Shown here one piece after another: positions 43,156 through 52,015 of a stretch of 52,020 bases of DNA; the stretch's first letter is position 1, and each line of letters opens with the position of its first letter. Source of the DNA: an uncultured Lentisphaeria bacterium (GTDB lineage: Bacteria; Verrucomicrobiota; Lentisphaeria; Victivallales; UBA1829); NCBI GenBank assembly GCA_905197955.1, contig CAJKAR010000033.1:1-52020 (forward strand), in the 5' to 3' direction. The notes below the pieces were generated by a model, which worked only from the letters and a program-made list of their open reading frames with translations, was not told the DNA's origin and made no database searches. The translations under genes and the position numbers were made by a program.

Positions 43156-45309
43156 ATGAACAAGGTTTTCAGAATCGCACTTGCCGGCAATCCGAACTGC
43201 GGCAAAACGACCATTTTCAATCAGCTGACCGGCACAAGACAGCATGTCGGAAATTATCCCGGGGTCACGGTGGAACGGAAAATCGGCAGGTTTCAACTGG
43301 AAGAGCTTTCTGTGGAAATTGTCGATCTGCCCGGAATCTACAGTCTCTCCTCGTCCTCGCCGGAGGAGAAGGTGGCGTTCCAGGAACTGATGTCGCCCGG
43401 AATCGACCTGATCCTGAATGTGGTTGATGCCTCAATTCCTCAGCGCAGTCTCTATTTGACCACTCAGCTGACGGAACTCGGAATTCCCATGCTGATCGTC
43501 TTCAATATGATGGATGAAGCGCGCGAAAAAGGACTTCAGTTTCAGATCCGCAAAATCGAAGAATATTTCGGAGCGGAAATCGTACAGACGGTCGGATCCA
43601 GAGGCGGCGGCATGGATCATCTCCGGGAGAGCATCGGAAAAGCTCTTCTCTCCGAACACCCCCATACGCCGGCAACGCTCCATTACGGAAACGCCGTTGA
43701 CGAAGCGATCGCCGGACTCGTCAAGGAAATCGACTCGAATCCGTCGCATCCCTGCGGACACATTCCCGCCCGCTGCATCGCCATCAAACTGCTGGAAAAT
43801 GATGATTCCATCCGTCAAATGCCGGAATTCGAACCGTATCTCCCCGCAGCCGAACAGCAGCGCAGGCATCTGGAGGAAAAACATGCCATTGAAAGCGAAA
43901 CTTTCATGGCGGACTGCCGCTATGGAATCATCTCGGGCATCTGCCGTTCCACAGTCAAAAGCACTCCGGTGAAGCGTCAGCAGATTTCCGATCAGATCGA
44001 CAAGGTCATGACCAGCAAATTCATCGGCCTGCCGATCTTCTTTCTCATCATGCTTCTGACCTTCTGGTTCACGTTTACCTGCGCCCAGCCCTTCATGGAT
44101 CTGATTGAAGCGCTGTTCGGGAAGCTCACCGACGGCGTCAATGCCGTCTGGCCGGAAGGAAAGCTGGACTTTCTCCGAGCCCTGCTGGCGGACGGCATCA
44201 TCGGCGGAGTCGGCGGAGTTCTGGTCTTTCTGCCGAATATCGTCTTTCTGTTTCTTGCCATTGCCTTTCTGGAGGACAGCGGTTACATGGCGCGTGCCGC
44301 GTTCGTCATGGATGGATTCATGCGGAAGTTCGGACTGCACGGCAAAAGTTTCATTCCTCTGCTCCTCGGCTTCGGCTGCACCGTTCCGGCGATCATGGCG
44401 ACCCGGAGCATCGAATCGGAAAAGGACCGCATGACCACCATCATGGTTCTTCCCCTCATGAGCTGCGGAGCCAGACTGCCGATCTATTCGCTGATCATCC
44501 CGGCCTTTTTTGTTCCCCGGTATCAGGCGTGGGTCATGTGGCTCATCTACCTTATCGGAGTCGTGATCGCGATGATCGGCGCCCGGCTGCTGAAATCCAC
44601 GCTGTTCAAAGGCGATGGAGAAGTCTACATCATGGAACTGCCGCCCTACCGCATGCCCACGCTGAAAAGCATCCTCATCCACATGTGGGAGCGCAGCGCG
44701 ATGTATCTCCGGAAAGCCGGAACCATCATTCTAGCCGCCTCCATTGTGCTCTTCATCGCGAACACATATCCGAAAAAGGAGTCCTTCAGCACGGACTACT
44801 CCGCCCGGATCCAGCAAATCGAACAGAACACAGCTCTGAGCAAAGAATCCAAAGAGGAACAGTGCATCGCGCTTGAAGAACAGAAAAAGGCGGAAGAACT
44901 CGCCTATACGATCTCCGGCAGAGTGGGCAAGGCTTTGGAACCGGTGTTCCGACCGCTCGGATTCGACTGGAAAATCTCCACGGCGCTGATCGGAGCCCTT
45001 GCGGCAAAAGAGGTGTTTGTCTCCCAGCTCGGAATCCTCTACGCCGTCGGAGACGCCGATGAGACTTCGACTCCGTTGAAGGAACATCTCGTGGAAAATT
45101 ATACTCCGCTCCAGGGCTTCTGCATCATGCTGTTCTGTCTGCTCTCGATTCCGTGCATGGCGACCATCGCGATCGTCCGCAGAGAGACAAACTCCTGGAA
45201 AATGGCTATGGGACAGGCCGCCGGACTTCTGCTCTGCGCCTATCTGCTGACTTTTCTAGTCTATCAGATCGGCTCCGCGCTCCGGATCGGAACGAGCCTT
45301 CTCTCATAA
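43156..45309 (+). CDS. feoB: Ferrous iron transporter FeoB
   Basis: 717 aa inner-membrane Fe(II) transporter. N-terminal GTPase: G1 GNPNCGKT (11-18), G2 region NYPGVTVERK, G3 DLPGIYSL, G4 NMMDEA, then the GDI-like helical domain. The membrane part has two Gate motifs (YMARAAFVMDGFMRKFGLHG, GFGCTVPAIMATR and, later, ALIGALAAKEVFVSQLGILY) and about ten helices. A polar loop of about 50 residues (IQQIEQNTALSKESKEEQ) separates two of them. No FeoC follows. Stop overlaps the convergent srkA stop by 6 nt. Confidence 0.97.
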   Translation: MNKVFRIALAGNPNCGKTTIFNQLTGTRQHVGNYPGVTVERKIGRFQLEELSVEIVDLPGIYSLSSSSPEEKVAFQELMSPGIDLILNVVDASIPQRSLYLTTQLTELGIPMLIVFNMMDEAREKGLQFQIRKIEEYFGAEIVQTVGSRGGGMDHLRESIGKALLSEHPHTPATLHYGNAVDEAIAGLVKEIDSNPSHPCGHIPARCIAIKLLENDDSIRQMPEFEPYLPAAEQQRRHLEEKHAIESETFMADCRYGIISGICRSTVKSTPVKRQQISDQIDKVMTSKFIGLPIFFLIMLLTFWFTFTCAQPFMDLIEALFGKLTDGVNAVWPEGKLDFLRALLADGIIGGVGGVLVFLPNIVFLFLAIAFLEDSGYMARAAFVMDGFMRKFGLHGKSFIPLLLGFGCTVPAIMATRSIESEKDRMTTIMVLPLMSCGARLPIYSLIIPAFFVPRYQAWVMWLIYLIGVVIAMIGARLLKSTLFKGDGEVYIMELPPYRMPTLKSILIHMWERSAMYLRKAGTIILAASIVLFIANTYPKKESFSTDYSARIQQIEQNTALSKESKEEQCIALEEQKKAEELAYTISGRVGKALEPVFRPLGFDWKISTALIGALAAKEVFVSQLGILYAVGDADETSTPLKEHLVENYTPLQGFCIMLFCLLSIPCMATIAIVRRETNSWKMAMGQAAGLLLCAYLLTFLVYQIGSALRIGTSLLS

Positions 45310-46299
45310 CCAGCGGGGACGGGACCAGAAACGGATCTCCTCTTTCATATTCGGAATCTGGCGCATCAGATCGGCAAACTCGGCGCGCCAGAACCGTTCC
45401 GTCCCCCAGTCCGGGAAGGTCTCGGCAAAGCGGAGATCGTTTCTCTGCATCGCGCACCACGAAAGAAAGTAAAGCATACGCATCGCACGAAGACACTCCA
45501 CAGCGCCAAAGGACGATTCATCCAGTTCCAGAAAAAGAGTATATCCCTCCAGAATGGCGCGAACCTCTTCCGGACAGCGCGAAGGGGAATCCGGCAGAAG
45601 CATCCAGAGGTCCTGAACCGGAGGACCATTCAGCATGTCGTCAAAGTCAATCAGAATCAGTCCTTCGTCTGGACGCTGAAGAATGTTCGCCCGGTGGAGA
45701 TCCCCGTGCAGACGCAGAAAAGAGTCTTCCGCAGGAAATGCACCGGCAGAGATCTCCGCGATTTCATCACAAATCTCCGTAAAGCGCCGGAAAAGCGCCT
45801 CATGCGGGAAACATCCGTCGGCAAGACGGCCGATCACAGATTCAATCATCGAAAACGGTTCGAGGACAAGACGGTTCTCCGCCGCATGACGTGCTCCTGT
45901 CATATGCAGCCGGGAAACGAGTGTTCCAACCTGTTTCAAATCCTCAGCAGACTCAAAAGAGACATCGCGTCCGCGCCTCTTCGGAAAAACAGCGAACGGA
46001 ATCTCCTCGAACCATCCGAGGGTAGACCCCTCCGTCAGTTCATACGGCGGCACCACAGCCACACCCGAATCCGCACACTCCCATAAATAATCATGCTCTT
46101 CCAGAATCGCCTCGGCAGTCCAGCGCCCCGGACGGTAAAACTTCACAACCAGATGTTCCCCCCCAACGGTCTGTATCTCGTAAACCCGGTTGATGTAGCT
46201 GTGGAACGCAGAAGCAAATCCACTTAACTCGCACTCCAGAGCGGACTCCAGCACAGGAAGAAATGCCTCCGGAGTCAGAAAATCAAAATCAGCACACAT
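45304..46299 (-). CDS. srkA: Stress response kinase A (SrkA/YihE family)
   Basis: 331 aa aminoglycoside-phosphotransferase-fold Ser/Thr kinase that protects cells during envelope or oxidative stress in E. coli. Family signature: INRVYEIQTV, VVKFYRPGRWTAEAILEEH, FAVFPKRRGR, the catalytic loop RLHGDLHRANIL and the metal-binding LIDFDDMLNGP. No clear Shine-Dalgarno before the ATG at 46299. Downstream of the cold-shock gene on the same strand, beyond two terminator-like hairpins. Its stop overlaps that of feoB. Confidence 0.9.
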   Translation of the reverse strand: MCADFDFLTPEAFLPVLESALECELSGFASAFHSYINRVYEIQTVGGEHLVVKFYRPGRWTAEAILEEHDYLWECADSGVAVVPPYELTEGSTLGWFEEIPFAVFPKRRGRDVSFESAEDLKQVGTLVSRLHMTGARHAAENRLVLEPFSMIESVIGRLADGCFPHEALFRRFTEICDEIAEISAGAFPAEDSFLRLHGDLHRANILQRPDEGLILIDFDDMLNGPPVQDLWMLLPDSPSRCPEEVRAILEGYTLFLELDESSFGAVECLRAMRMLYFLSWCAMQRNDLRFAETFPDWGTERFWRAEFADLMRQIPNMKEEIRFWSRPRWL

Positions 46300-46320
46300 C
46301 CGAAACTCTGCACTTAAAAT

Positions 46321-46362
46321 AAAAAAATCCGCTTTCCGGGCATCCCTGACACCCGCGGCGGA
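46321..46362 (-). terminator. Second terminator-like hairpin between csp and srkA
   Basis: On the minus strand TCCGC (46362-46358) / GCGGA (46332-46328) with an inner CGGG/CCCG pairing, followed by seven T. It lies 22 nt upstream of the srkA ATG and so could attenuate read-through into srkA. Confidence 0.5.
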
Positions 46363-46380
46363 ATGGAACTTTCTCTACTC

Positions 46381-46414
46381 AAAAAAAACAAGGGAGTCCG
46401 ATTTCCGGGCTCCC
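46381..46414 (-). terminator. Rho-independent terminator of the cold-shock gene
   Basis: On the minus strand GGGAG (46414-46410) / CTCCC (46396-46392) plus three inner pairs with one mismatch, then TTGTTTTTTTT. 19 nt after the csp stop. Confidence 0.75.
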
Positions 46415-46432
46415 TCCCTGTGAAACGGTATG

Positions 46433-46648
46433 TTATTCGGCGATGGCGACAACGTCATCCGCCTGAAGACCTTTTTCACCTTTGGAGACAACGAATTCAA
46501 CCGACTGCCCCTCTTTCAAAGTCCGGTAGCCATCCGATTTGATCGAGCTGTAATGAACAAAGATGTCTCCACCCTGTTCACGCTCAATGAAACCAAATCC
46601 TTTGGCATTGTTGAACCATTTGACTTTTCCTTTTTCCTTGTCTGCCAT
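46433..46648 (-). CDS. csp: Cold-shock protein (CspA family)
   Basis: 71 aa single cold-shock domain, an RNA/ssDNA chaperone. RNP1 KGFGFIE and RNP2 DIFVHY are present, with the aromatic GKVKWFN start. The frame begins at 46672, but AGGAG 7 nt before the ATG at 46648 (MADKEKG) defines the start. It has its own promoter, a leader of about 95 nt with a hairpin, and a terminator. Whether it is cold-induced or constitutive cannot be told. Confidence 0.95.
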   Translation of the reverse strand: MADKEKGKVKWFNNAKGFGFIEREQGGDIFVHYSSIKSDGYRTLKEGQSVEFVVSKGEKGLQADDVVAIAE

Positions 46649-46744
46649 TTTTCTCTCCTGCTTTCCTTTCAAAATACTTTGACTGCTTTTCCGAAAATAT
46701 TCTTCATTCCGGAAAAACAGAGCGGAAACCCAAGTTTCCCGTCT
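46649..46744 (-). promoter_or_regulatory. 5' leader of the cold-shock gene
   Basis: About 95-nt untranslated leader inferred from the promoter at 46751-46779. It contains near its 5' end a perfect hairpin GGAAAC / GTTTCC (46724-46739, 4-nt loop). Long structured leaders are typical of cold-inducible csp mRNAs. Confidence 0.45.
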
Positions 46745-46750
46745 CTATTA

Positions 46751-46779
46751 ATTATGCAACAGAAACTCGTTTTTGTGAA
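46751..46779 (-). promoter_or_regulatory. Promoter of the cold-shock gene
   Basis: On the minus strand TTCACA (46779-46774), 17-nt spacer, CATAAT (46756-46751). The A/T-rich stretch at 46780-46944 upstream holds no gene I can see. Confidence 0.5.
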
Positions 46780-46949
46780 GAGGGAAAAACAGAAAAAAAC
46801 GAAAAAAAATCCTGATTTTCCAATTTTTTCAAGATTTTTTCAAAGGAAAACCATTTTTTTCTAAAAAAAGCCCGCTTTTTATCTCTTCCTTATTGCAGAA
46901 AAAAACCGGAAAACACATTCTGAGAAAAACAGGACATCCGCAGCGGAAA

Positions 46950-46998
46950 AAGAAAAACCGCCGAAGATCCAGCCGCATTCCGACTGTACCATCGGCGG
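46950..46998 (-). terminator. Rho-independent terminator of metG
   Basis: On the minus strand CCGCCGA (46998-46992) / TCGGCGG (46964-46958), 27-nt loop with some internal pairing, then TTTTTCT and further T. 27 nt after the metG stop. Confidence 0.75.
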
Positions 46999-47025
46999 AC
47001 GATACTTTCACGAGTCTGCAAGGAG

Positions 47026-48966
47026 TTAGCCGATCGAAACGCCGCTGGGGAAATCCGGCTGATCCACCGTCACCAGACTCAACCGGTCACCGGTTCCAGC
47101 CGCCAGAAGCATTCCGAAGGACTCGACTCCGCGGATCTTTGCAGGCTTCAGATTCGCAATAATGACGATGATCTTTCCGACCAGCTCCTCCGGCTTGTAA
47201 AATTTTGCAATTCCGGAAACGATCTGCCGTTTTTCCGATCCGACCTCCAGCTGAAGACGCAGAAGTTTTTCGGTCCCTTCCACCTTGTCCACCGCCAGAA
47301 CTTTTGCGGTTTTGAGCTGAACTTTCGCAAAGTCGTCGATGGAAATTGCCACGCCCTCCGGGACAGCGGCTTTTGCAGATTCTCCAGCCTTCTTTTTCGG
47401 TTCGGCCTTTTTCGGTTCGGCCTTCGGAAGTTCCGGAGATTCGAGCTGAATCCGCGGGAAAAGAGCATCAATATCGGAAATGCGCTGTCCGGGGACAAGG
47501 CCGCCGGCATTTCTCAAATCCTCAAAACTGAATTCCCCGGAGACGCCGAGAGTTTTCAGCAGAAGCGCCATTTTTTCCGGCATGACCGGCTGAAGCAGTC
47601 CGGCAACGATGCGCAGTGTTTCGGAAGCCACATACAAAACGGTACCGAGCCGTTCCATCTCGCCTTTTTTCGCGAGGGTCCACGGGGCGGTCTGCTCCAT
47701 GTAGCGGTTCGCAGCGCGCACGACGTTGATCACCTGTTCGATTCCGCGGTCAAGACGCAGTTCCCGAACAGATTTTTCCATGGCGTCCACCGCTTCGGCG
47801 ACCTGACCATAGAGCTGTTTGTCCACCATTTCCAGGATGCCGGGCGCGGGGATTTTGCCGTCGAAATAACGAATCGTGAGTTTCACCGCGCGGCTGAGCA
47901 TGTTGCCGAGGTCGTTTGCAAGATCGCTGTTGTAACGGGAGACAAACGCCTCCTCGGAAAACGAAGCATCCTGTCCGAGCGACATCTCCGAAAGCAGGAA
48001 GTAGCGGAACGCATCCACGCCGTATTTTTCCGCCATATCCATCGGATTGACGACGTTGCCGCGGGACTTGCTCATTTTATCCTTGCCGATCAGCCACCAG
48101 CCGTGGGCAAGAATCGTCTGCGGCGGTTCGAGTCCGATCGCCTTCAGCATGGTCGGCCAGTAAACCGTATGCGTCGTAAGAATATCCTTGCCGATCAGGT
48201 GATGGGCATTCTTCCAGTATTTTTCAAAATTCGCCTGATCTTTCCCGTAGCCGATCGCGGAAATGTAGTTGATCAGAGCGTCGAACCAGACATAGCAGAC
48301 ATAATCCTTGTCGAAGGGCAGCTCAATTCCCCATGAAAGACGGGATTTCGGACGGGAGATGCAGAGATCCTCCAGCGGTTTCTTCAGAAAGCCGAGCGTT
48401 TCGTTTGCACGGTACGCAGGAAGAATAAAGCCGGGATGCGTCTTGATGTAGTCGATGAGCCATTCCTGATAACGGCTCATACGGAAGAAGTAGTTCGATT
48501 CGACGATTTCATTGGTCGGCCGATGGCAGTCCGGACAGAGATTGCCGTCCACGAGGTCCTTGTCCGTAAAGAAGCGCTCGCAGGGAACGCAGTAGTGCCC
48601 CTGATATTCCGCCTTGTAGATGAGATCACGGTCGTAGAGATCCTGAAGGACCTTGCGGACGATCTCTTTGTGACGCTCCTCGGTCGTGCGGATGAAGTCA
48701 TCGTTTTTGATGCCGAGTTTTTTCCAGAGCTCCTGAAAACGGACCACGGTGGTGTCGCACTGTTCGATCGGGGTCATATTGTGTTCCGCGGCGGCTTTCT
48801 GGACTTTCTGTCCGTGTTCGTCGGTTCCGGTCAGGAACCAGACGTCCTCACCCATCGCGCGATGGTACCGGGTGACAACATCTCCGAGAATCGTGGTGTA
48901 AGCGTGGCCGATGTGCGGCTTGTCGTTCACATAATAAATAGGCGTAGTCAAATAAAACGACGACAT
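47026..48966 (-). CDS. metG: Methionyl-tRNA synthetase with C-terminal tRNA-binding domain
   Basis: 646 aa class I synthetase. HIGH motif in KPHIGHAYTT; zinc-binding CVPCERFFTDKDLVDGNLCPDC type with two CxxC pairs; KMSKS in GKDKMSKSRGN; anticodon domain with the W of APWTLAKKGEM. A Lys/Ala/Pro-rich linker (KAEPKKAEPKKKAGES) joins a C-terminal EMAP/TRBD tRNA-binding domain (FAKVQLKTAKVLAV ... GVESFGMLLAA) that also dimerises the enzyme. Starts within its own region, divergent from pepF; single gene with terminator. Confidence 0.97.
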   Translation of the reverse strand: MSSFYLTTPIYYVNDKPHIGHAYTTILGDVVTRYHRAMGEDVWFLTGTDEHGQKVQKAAAEHNMTPIEQCDTTVVRFQELWKKLGIKNDDFIRTTEERHKEIVRKVLQDLYDRDLIYKAEYQGHYCVPCERFFTDKDLVDGNLCPDCHRPTNEIVESNYFFRMSRYQEWLIDYIKTHPGFILPAYRANETLGFLKKPLEDLCISRPKSRLSWGIELPFDKDYVCYVWFDALINYISAIGYGKDQANFEKYWKNAHHLIGKDILTTHTVYWPTMLKAIGLEPPQTILAHGWWLIGKDKMSKSRGNVVNPMDMAEKYGVDAFRYFLLSEMSLGQDASFSEEAFVSRYNSDLANDLGNMLSRAVKLTIRYFDGKIPAPGILEMVDKQLYGQVAEAVDAMEKSVRELRLDRGIEQVINVVRAANRYMEQTAPWTLAKKGEMERLGTVLYVASETLRIVAGLLQPVMPEKMALLLKTLGVSGEFSFEDLRNAGGLVPGQRISDIDALFPRIQLESPELPKAEPKKAEPKKKAGESAKAAVPEGVAISIDDFAKVQLKTAKVLAVDKVEGTEKLLRLQLEVGSEKRQIVSGIAKFYKPEELVGKIIVIIANLKPAKIRGVESFGMLLAAGTGDRLSLVTVDQPDFPSGVSIG

Positions 48967-49013
48967 AACAGCTCCTTTTTGTTAAAAATCATGTCAATAA
49001 AATATAACACAAC

Positions 49014-49042
49014 TTGAGGAATATGCCACTTGGATATACATT
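49014..49042 (+). promoter_or_regulatory. Possible promoter of pepF-dus
   Basis: TTGAGG (49014-49019), 17-nt spacer, TACATT (49037-49042). Leader of about 33 nt to the ATG at 49082. Confidence 0.4.
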
Positions 49043-49081
49043 AACGCATCATAAAAAAACAGAAAATAGAAGGAATCGACA

Positions 49082-50866
49082 ATGAAAGAACCTGTCAAAC
49101 ACTCCGAACTGCCCGTCGAAATGACCTGGGACCTCTCCAAAATGTACGCCTCCCTGGAGGACTGGGAAAAGGATTTCCGGAAGATTGATCCGCTCGTCAG
49201 AAAACTGCTTGCGTTCAAGGGAAAACTCGGCGACTCCCCTGCGACTCTCGCCGCCGCGTTCAAAGCGGAAGATGACCTCGGATACCTGCTCGAAAAACTG
49301 CATACGTTTGCCCATCTGCGCTCGGATGAGGATACCGGCATCTCCGAAAACCGCGGCAGAGTCGACCGCATTCTCTCCAAATCCGCCGAAATCGAAGGGG
49401 CTACCGCATGGTTCGAACCGGAAATCATGGCGATCGACCGGAAAAAATTCAAGGAATTTGCGAAATCGCCTGAGCTTAAATTCTACAAACTGACGCTGAA
49501 ACGTCTGGAAGCCGACCGGCCGCATACGCTCTCCGAAAGTGAGGAGCGTGTGCTCGGACTCTCCTCGGAAGTGTTCGCGGGACCATATAAGACGTTCTCG
49601 GTCATGAACGATGCCGATCTGCAGTTTCCCGTCGTCCGGGATGCGCAGGGCGGCGAGGTCCGACTCACGCACGGCAACTACATCAAGCTGCTGGAATCCT
49701 CCGATCGCGAAGTCCGAAAAGGGGCGTTCCATGGGATGTACTCCACCTACGAACAGTTCAAAAACACGTTTGCGGCGATCCTTGACACCGCCGTCCGAAC
49801 TCATACGGTCGAAGCGAAACTCCGGAAGTTCAAATCCGCTCTGGAAGCCTCTCTGCACGAGGATGCCGTCCCGGTCACGGTTTACAACTCGCTCATCGAC
49901 ACGGTTCACGACAGCATCGAACCGCTCTACGACTATTTCAAATTCCGCGCAAAACGTCTCGGTCTCAAGAAGCTCGACATGTACGACATTCATTGTCCGC
50001 TGGTTCCCGAGGATGCCGTCGAAGTCCCCTGGGAGGACGCGGTACGGCAGGTCAAAGCAGCGCTCCGTCCGCTGGGAGATCTCTACTGCTCCATTCTCGA
50101 CCGCGCGTTCACCGAGCGATGGATCGACATCCCCGAAGCCAAAGGCAAACGTTCCGGAGCATATTCCAGCGGCTGTTATAAATATCCGCCCTACCTGCTT
50201 CTGAACTATTCCGGAACGCTTGACAGTGTCTTCACGCTGGCGCATGAGCTTGGCCACTCCCTGCACTCCTATTTCTCGGATCAGGCAAACGATTACCACT
50301 ATGCGGGCTACCGGATTTTTGTAGCGGAAGTTGCTTCTACGACAAACGAAATTCTGCTCCAGCATCATTTGGTCTCTCAGACGAAGAACAAGGCGGAAAA
50401 AGCGTATCTGCTGAATCATCTGATTGATACGATCCGCGGTACGCTGTTCCGTCAGACCATGTTTGCGGAATTCGAACGGGACATTCACGCCATGGCGGAA
50501 GCGGGGGAACCGCTCACGGCGGATACTCTCTCGGCTCATTACTTCGAGCTCAATAAACGGTATCACGGTCCCGGAGTAGAACCCGACAACGCGATCCGTT
50601 ACGAATGGGCGCGCATTCCGCATTTCCATTATGACTTTTATGTTTACAAATATGCGACAGGCATCTCCGCCGCGCTGGCGCTCTCCAAAAAGATTCTTGC
50701 GGGCGACACGGAAGGATATCTGCGTTTCCTGAAGGCGGGAGACTCTAAAGAGGTCATCGACATCATGAAAGATGCCGGCGTTGATTTCACATCTCCCGCC
50801 CCGGTACGCGATGCCATGAGCATTTTTGCTGAACAGGTGAAAGAGCTGAAAAAGTGCCTGAAGTAA
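49082..50866 (+). CDS. pepF: Oligoendopeptidase F
   Basis: 594 aa M3-family zinc oligopeptidase of the cytosol that degrades short peptides. Zinc motif HELGH at 388-392 (H388, E389, H392) with the third ligand expected in EVASTTNEILL. N-terminal helical domain (WDLSKMYASLEDWEKDF, LEKLHTFAHLRSDEDTG) is typical of PepF. AAGGA lies 7 nt before the ATG. The following dus gene overlaps its 3' end by 13 nt, so the two are one operon. Confidence 0.95.
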   Translation: MKEPVKHSELPVEMTWDLSKMYASLEDWEKDFRKIDPLVRKLLAFKGKLGDSPATLAAAFKAEDDLGYLLEKLHTFAHLRSDEDTGISENRGRVDRILSKSAEIEGATAWFEPEIMAIDRKKFKEFAKSPELKFYKLTLKRLEADRPHTLSESEERVLGLSSEVFAGPYKTFSVMNDADLQFPVVRDAQGGEVRLTHGNYIKLLESSDREVRKGAFHGMYSTYEQFKNTFAAILDTAVRTHTVEAKLRKFKSALEASLHEDAVPVTVYNSLIDTVHDSIEPLYDYFKFRAKRLGLKKLDMYDIHCPLVPEDAVEVPWEDAVRQVKAALRPLGDLYCSILDRAFTERWIDIPEAKGKRSGAYSSGCYKYPPYLLLNYSGTLDSVFTLAHELGHSLHSYFSDQANDYHYAGYRIFVAEVASTTNEILLQHHLVSQTKNKAEKAYLLNHLIDTIRGTLFRQTMFAEFERDIHAMAEAGEPLTADTLSAHYFELNKRYHGPGVEPDNAIRYEWARIPHFHYDFYVYKYATGISAALALSKKILAGDTEGYLRFLKAGDSKEVIDIMKDAGVDFTSPAPVRDAMSIFAEQVKELKKCLK

Positions 50867-51795
50867 ATTTTTCCGCTTCTCTGGCTCTGCCAAGCGGATG
50901 GATCCTGCCGTCACGGGTTCTGCTTTCTCCGATGGAGGGGATTCAGACCCCGGCGTTTGTTCGTGCGGCAACGGCTCTTCGGCTGGTCGATTTCTGGATC
51001 ACCCCGTTTTATTCGGTTTCGCCGGATGCGGTCCCATCAAAACAGGTTTTGAAACGCCGTTTCGCCCCCTATTTTGAAACGGGACTGCCGTTTGCGGTTC
51101 AGCTGATCGGCCATGCACCCGCAGAACTGGCGGCATGTGCGGCGCATCTGGAAGAAATCGGGGTAAAGGCGATCAATCTCAATCTGGCGTGCCCCTCAAA
51201 AACGGTTCTCGGACACGGAAACGGCGGAGCTCTGCTGAAAAATCCCGATGCGGTAAATTCAATCGTTGCTGAAGTCAAAAAAGCGATTTCCGCACATATT
51301 TCACTCAGCGTCAAGCTCCGCGCAGGATACGATTCCGATGCGGAACTGAAAAATCTGATTGCCGCGGTCGAAGACGCCGAACTCATTGTGTTTCATTATC
51401 GCACGGTTCTGGAGATGTATCATCCCATCGCAAACGGACTGGAGAGACTCAGAAAAGCTGTCGAATCGGCAAACAACATATCGGTCATCGGTAATGGCGA
51501 TATTCAGTCCCCCGGCGATGCCCGTCGCATGGTTCAGGAAACAGGATGTGCCGGCGTTGCTCTCGCGCGCTTCTTCCTGAAAAATCCCGGCATTCTGAAT
51601 GCAATCCGGAATGGAGAACCGCCCTCCCCTGCAACAAGTCGACGTGCCATGCTCTCCGAAATGAGAACCTGCAATTCTGAACTTGGTCCTCTGCTGGAAT
51701 TCGCCAGAACAGGGATGGAACAGGAGGAATTCCGCTCATTCCTGCTTGAACTCGGTATCAGTAAGAAACAAAAATCCGTAGAAAAATCCTGTTAG
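50854..51795 (+). CDS. dus: tRNA-dihydrouridine synthase
   Basis: 313 aa FMN-dependent TIM-barrel enzyme reducing uridine to dihydrouridine in tRNA. LLSPMEGIQTPAFVRA opens the barrel; the catalytic Cys is C113 in INLNLACPSKTVLG; SVKLRAGYD holds the FMN-binding Lys; VIGNGDIQSP and GVALARFFLKNP bind the FMN phosphate. The HGRT motif of the family is HYRT here (FHYRTVLEM). GTG start inside the end of pepF, weak Shine-Dalgarno, so probably coupled. Closest to DusA/B/C in general; subtype is not assignable. Confidence 0.92.
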   Translation: MPEVNFSASLALPSGWILPSRVLLSPMEGIQTPAFVRAATALRLVDFWITPFYSVSPDAVPSKQVLKRRFAPYFETGLPFAVQLIGHAPAELAACAAHLEEIGVKAINLNLACPSKTVLGHGNGGALLKNPDAVNSIVAEVKKAISAHISLSVKLRAGYDSDAELKNLIAAVEDAELIVFHYRTVLEMYHPIANGLERLRKAVESANNISVIGNGDIQSPGDARRMVQETGCAGVALARFFLKNPGILNAIRNGEPPSPATSRRAMLSEMRTCNSELGPLLEFARTGMEQEEFRSFLLELGISKKQKSVEKSC

Positions 51796-51812
51796 AACAC
51801 TAATTTATGTGA

Positions 51813-51835
51813 GCTTTTGCATGAAAGGCAAAAGC
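51813..51835 (+). terminator. Hairpin after dus
   Basis: Perfect 8-bp stem GCTTTTGC (51813-51820) / GCAAAAGC (51828-51835), 7-nt loop, 17 nt after the dus stop. No T-run follows. Confidence 0.45.
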
Positions 51836-51864
51836 GGATCAAAAGTTTGGGGAAAGTGGGGTGC

Positions 51865-51909
51865 GCGAGGGGAGAAGAACAGCTTTTCAAAGCGGTTTGC
51901 TCCCCTCGC
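51865..51909. repeat. 10-bp inverted repeat in the right-end element
   Basis: Perfect GCGAGGGGAG (51865-51874) / CTCCCCTCGC (51900-51909) with a 25-nt loop. First large stem of the structured element at the window end. Confidence 0.6.
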
Positions 51910-51959
51910 ATTCTCTTTCAGTAATCTTTTGTGCTACGCTATTTTACTTTTCAAAGGTT

Positions 51960-52015
51960 CCGTGCTCCGCACGGCCAGCGTCTCGCCGCTGGACCGCGAC
52001 AAGGACACTGTCCTT
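51960..52015. repeat. Array of three adjacent perfect hairpins (REP-like)
   Basis: CCGTGC-TCC-GCACGG (51960-51974), then CCAGCG-TCTCGC-CGCTGG (51975-51992) with no gap, then AAGGAC-ACT-GTCCTT (52001-52015) after 8 nt. Such a tight run of perfect stems is typical of dispersed intergenic repeat elements and is cut off by the window edge. Confidence 0.7.
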
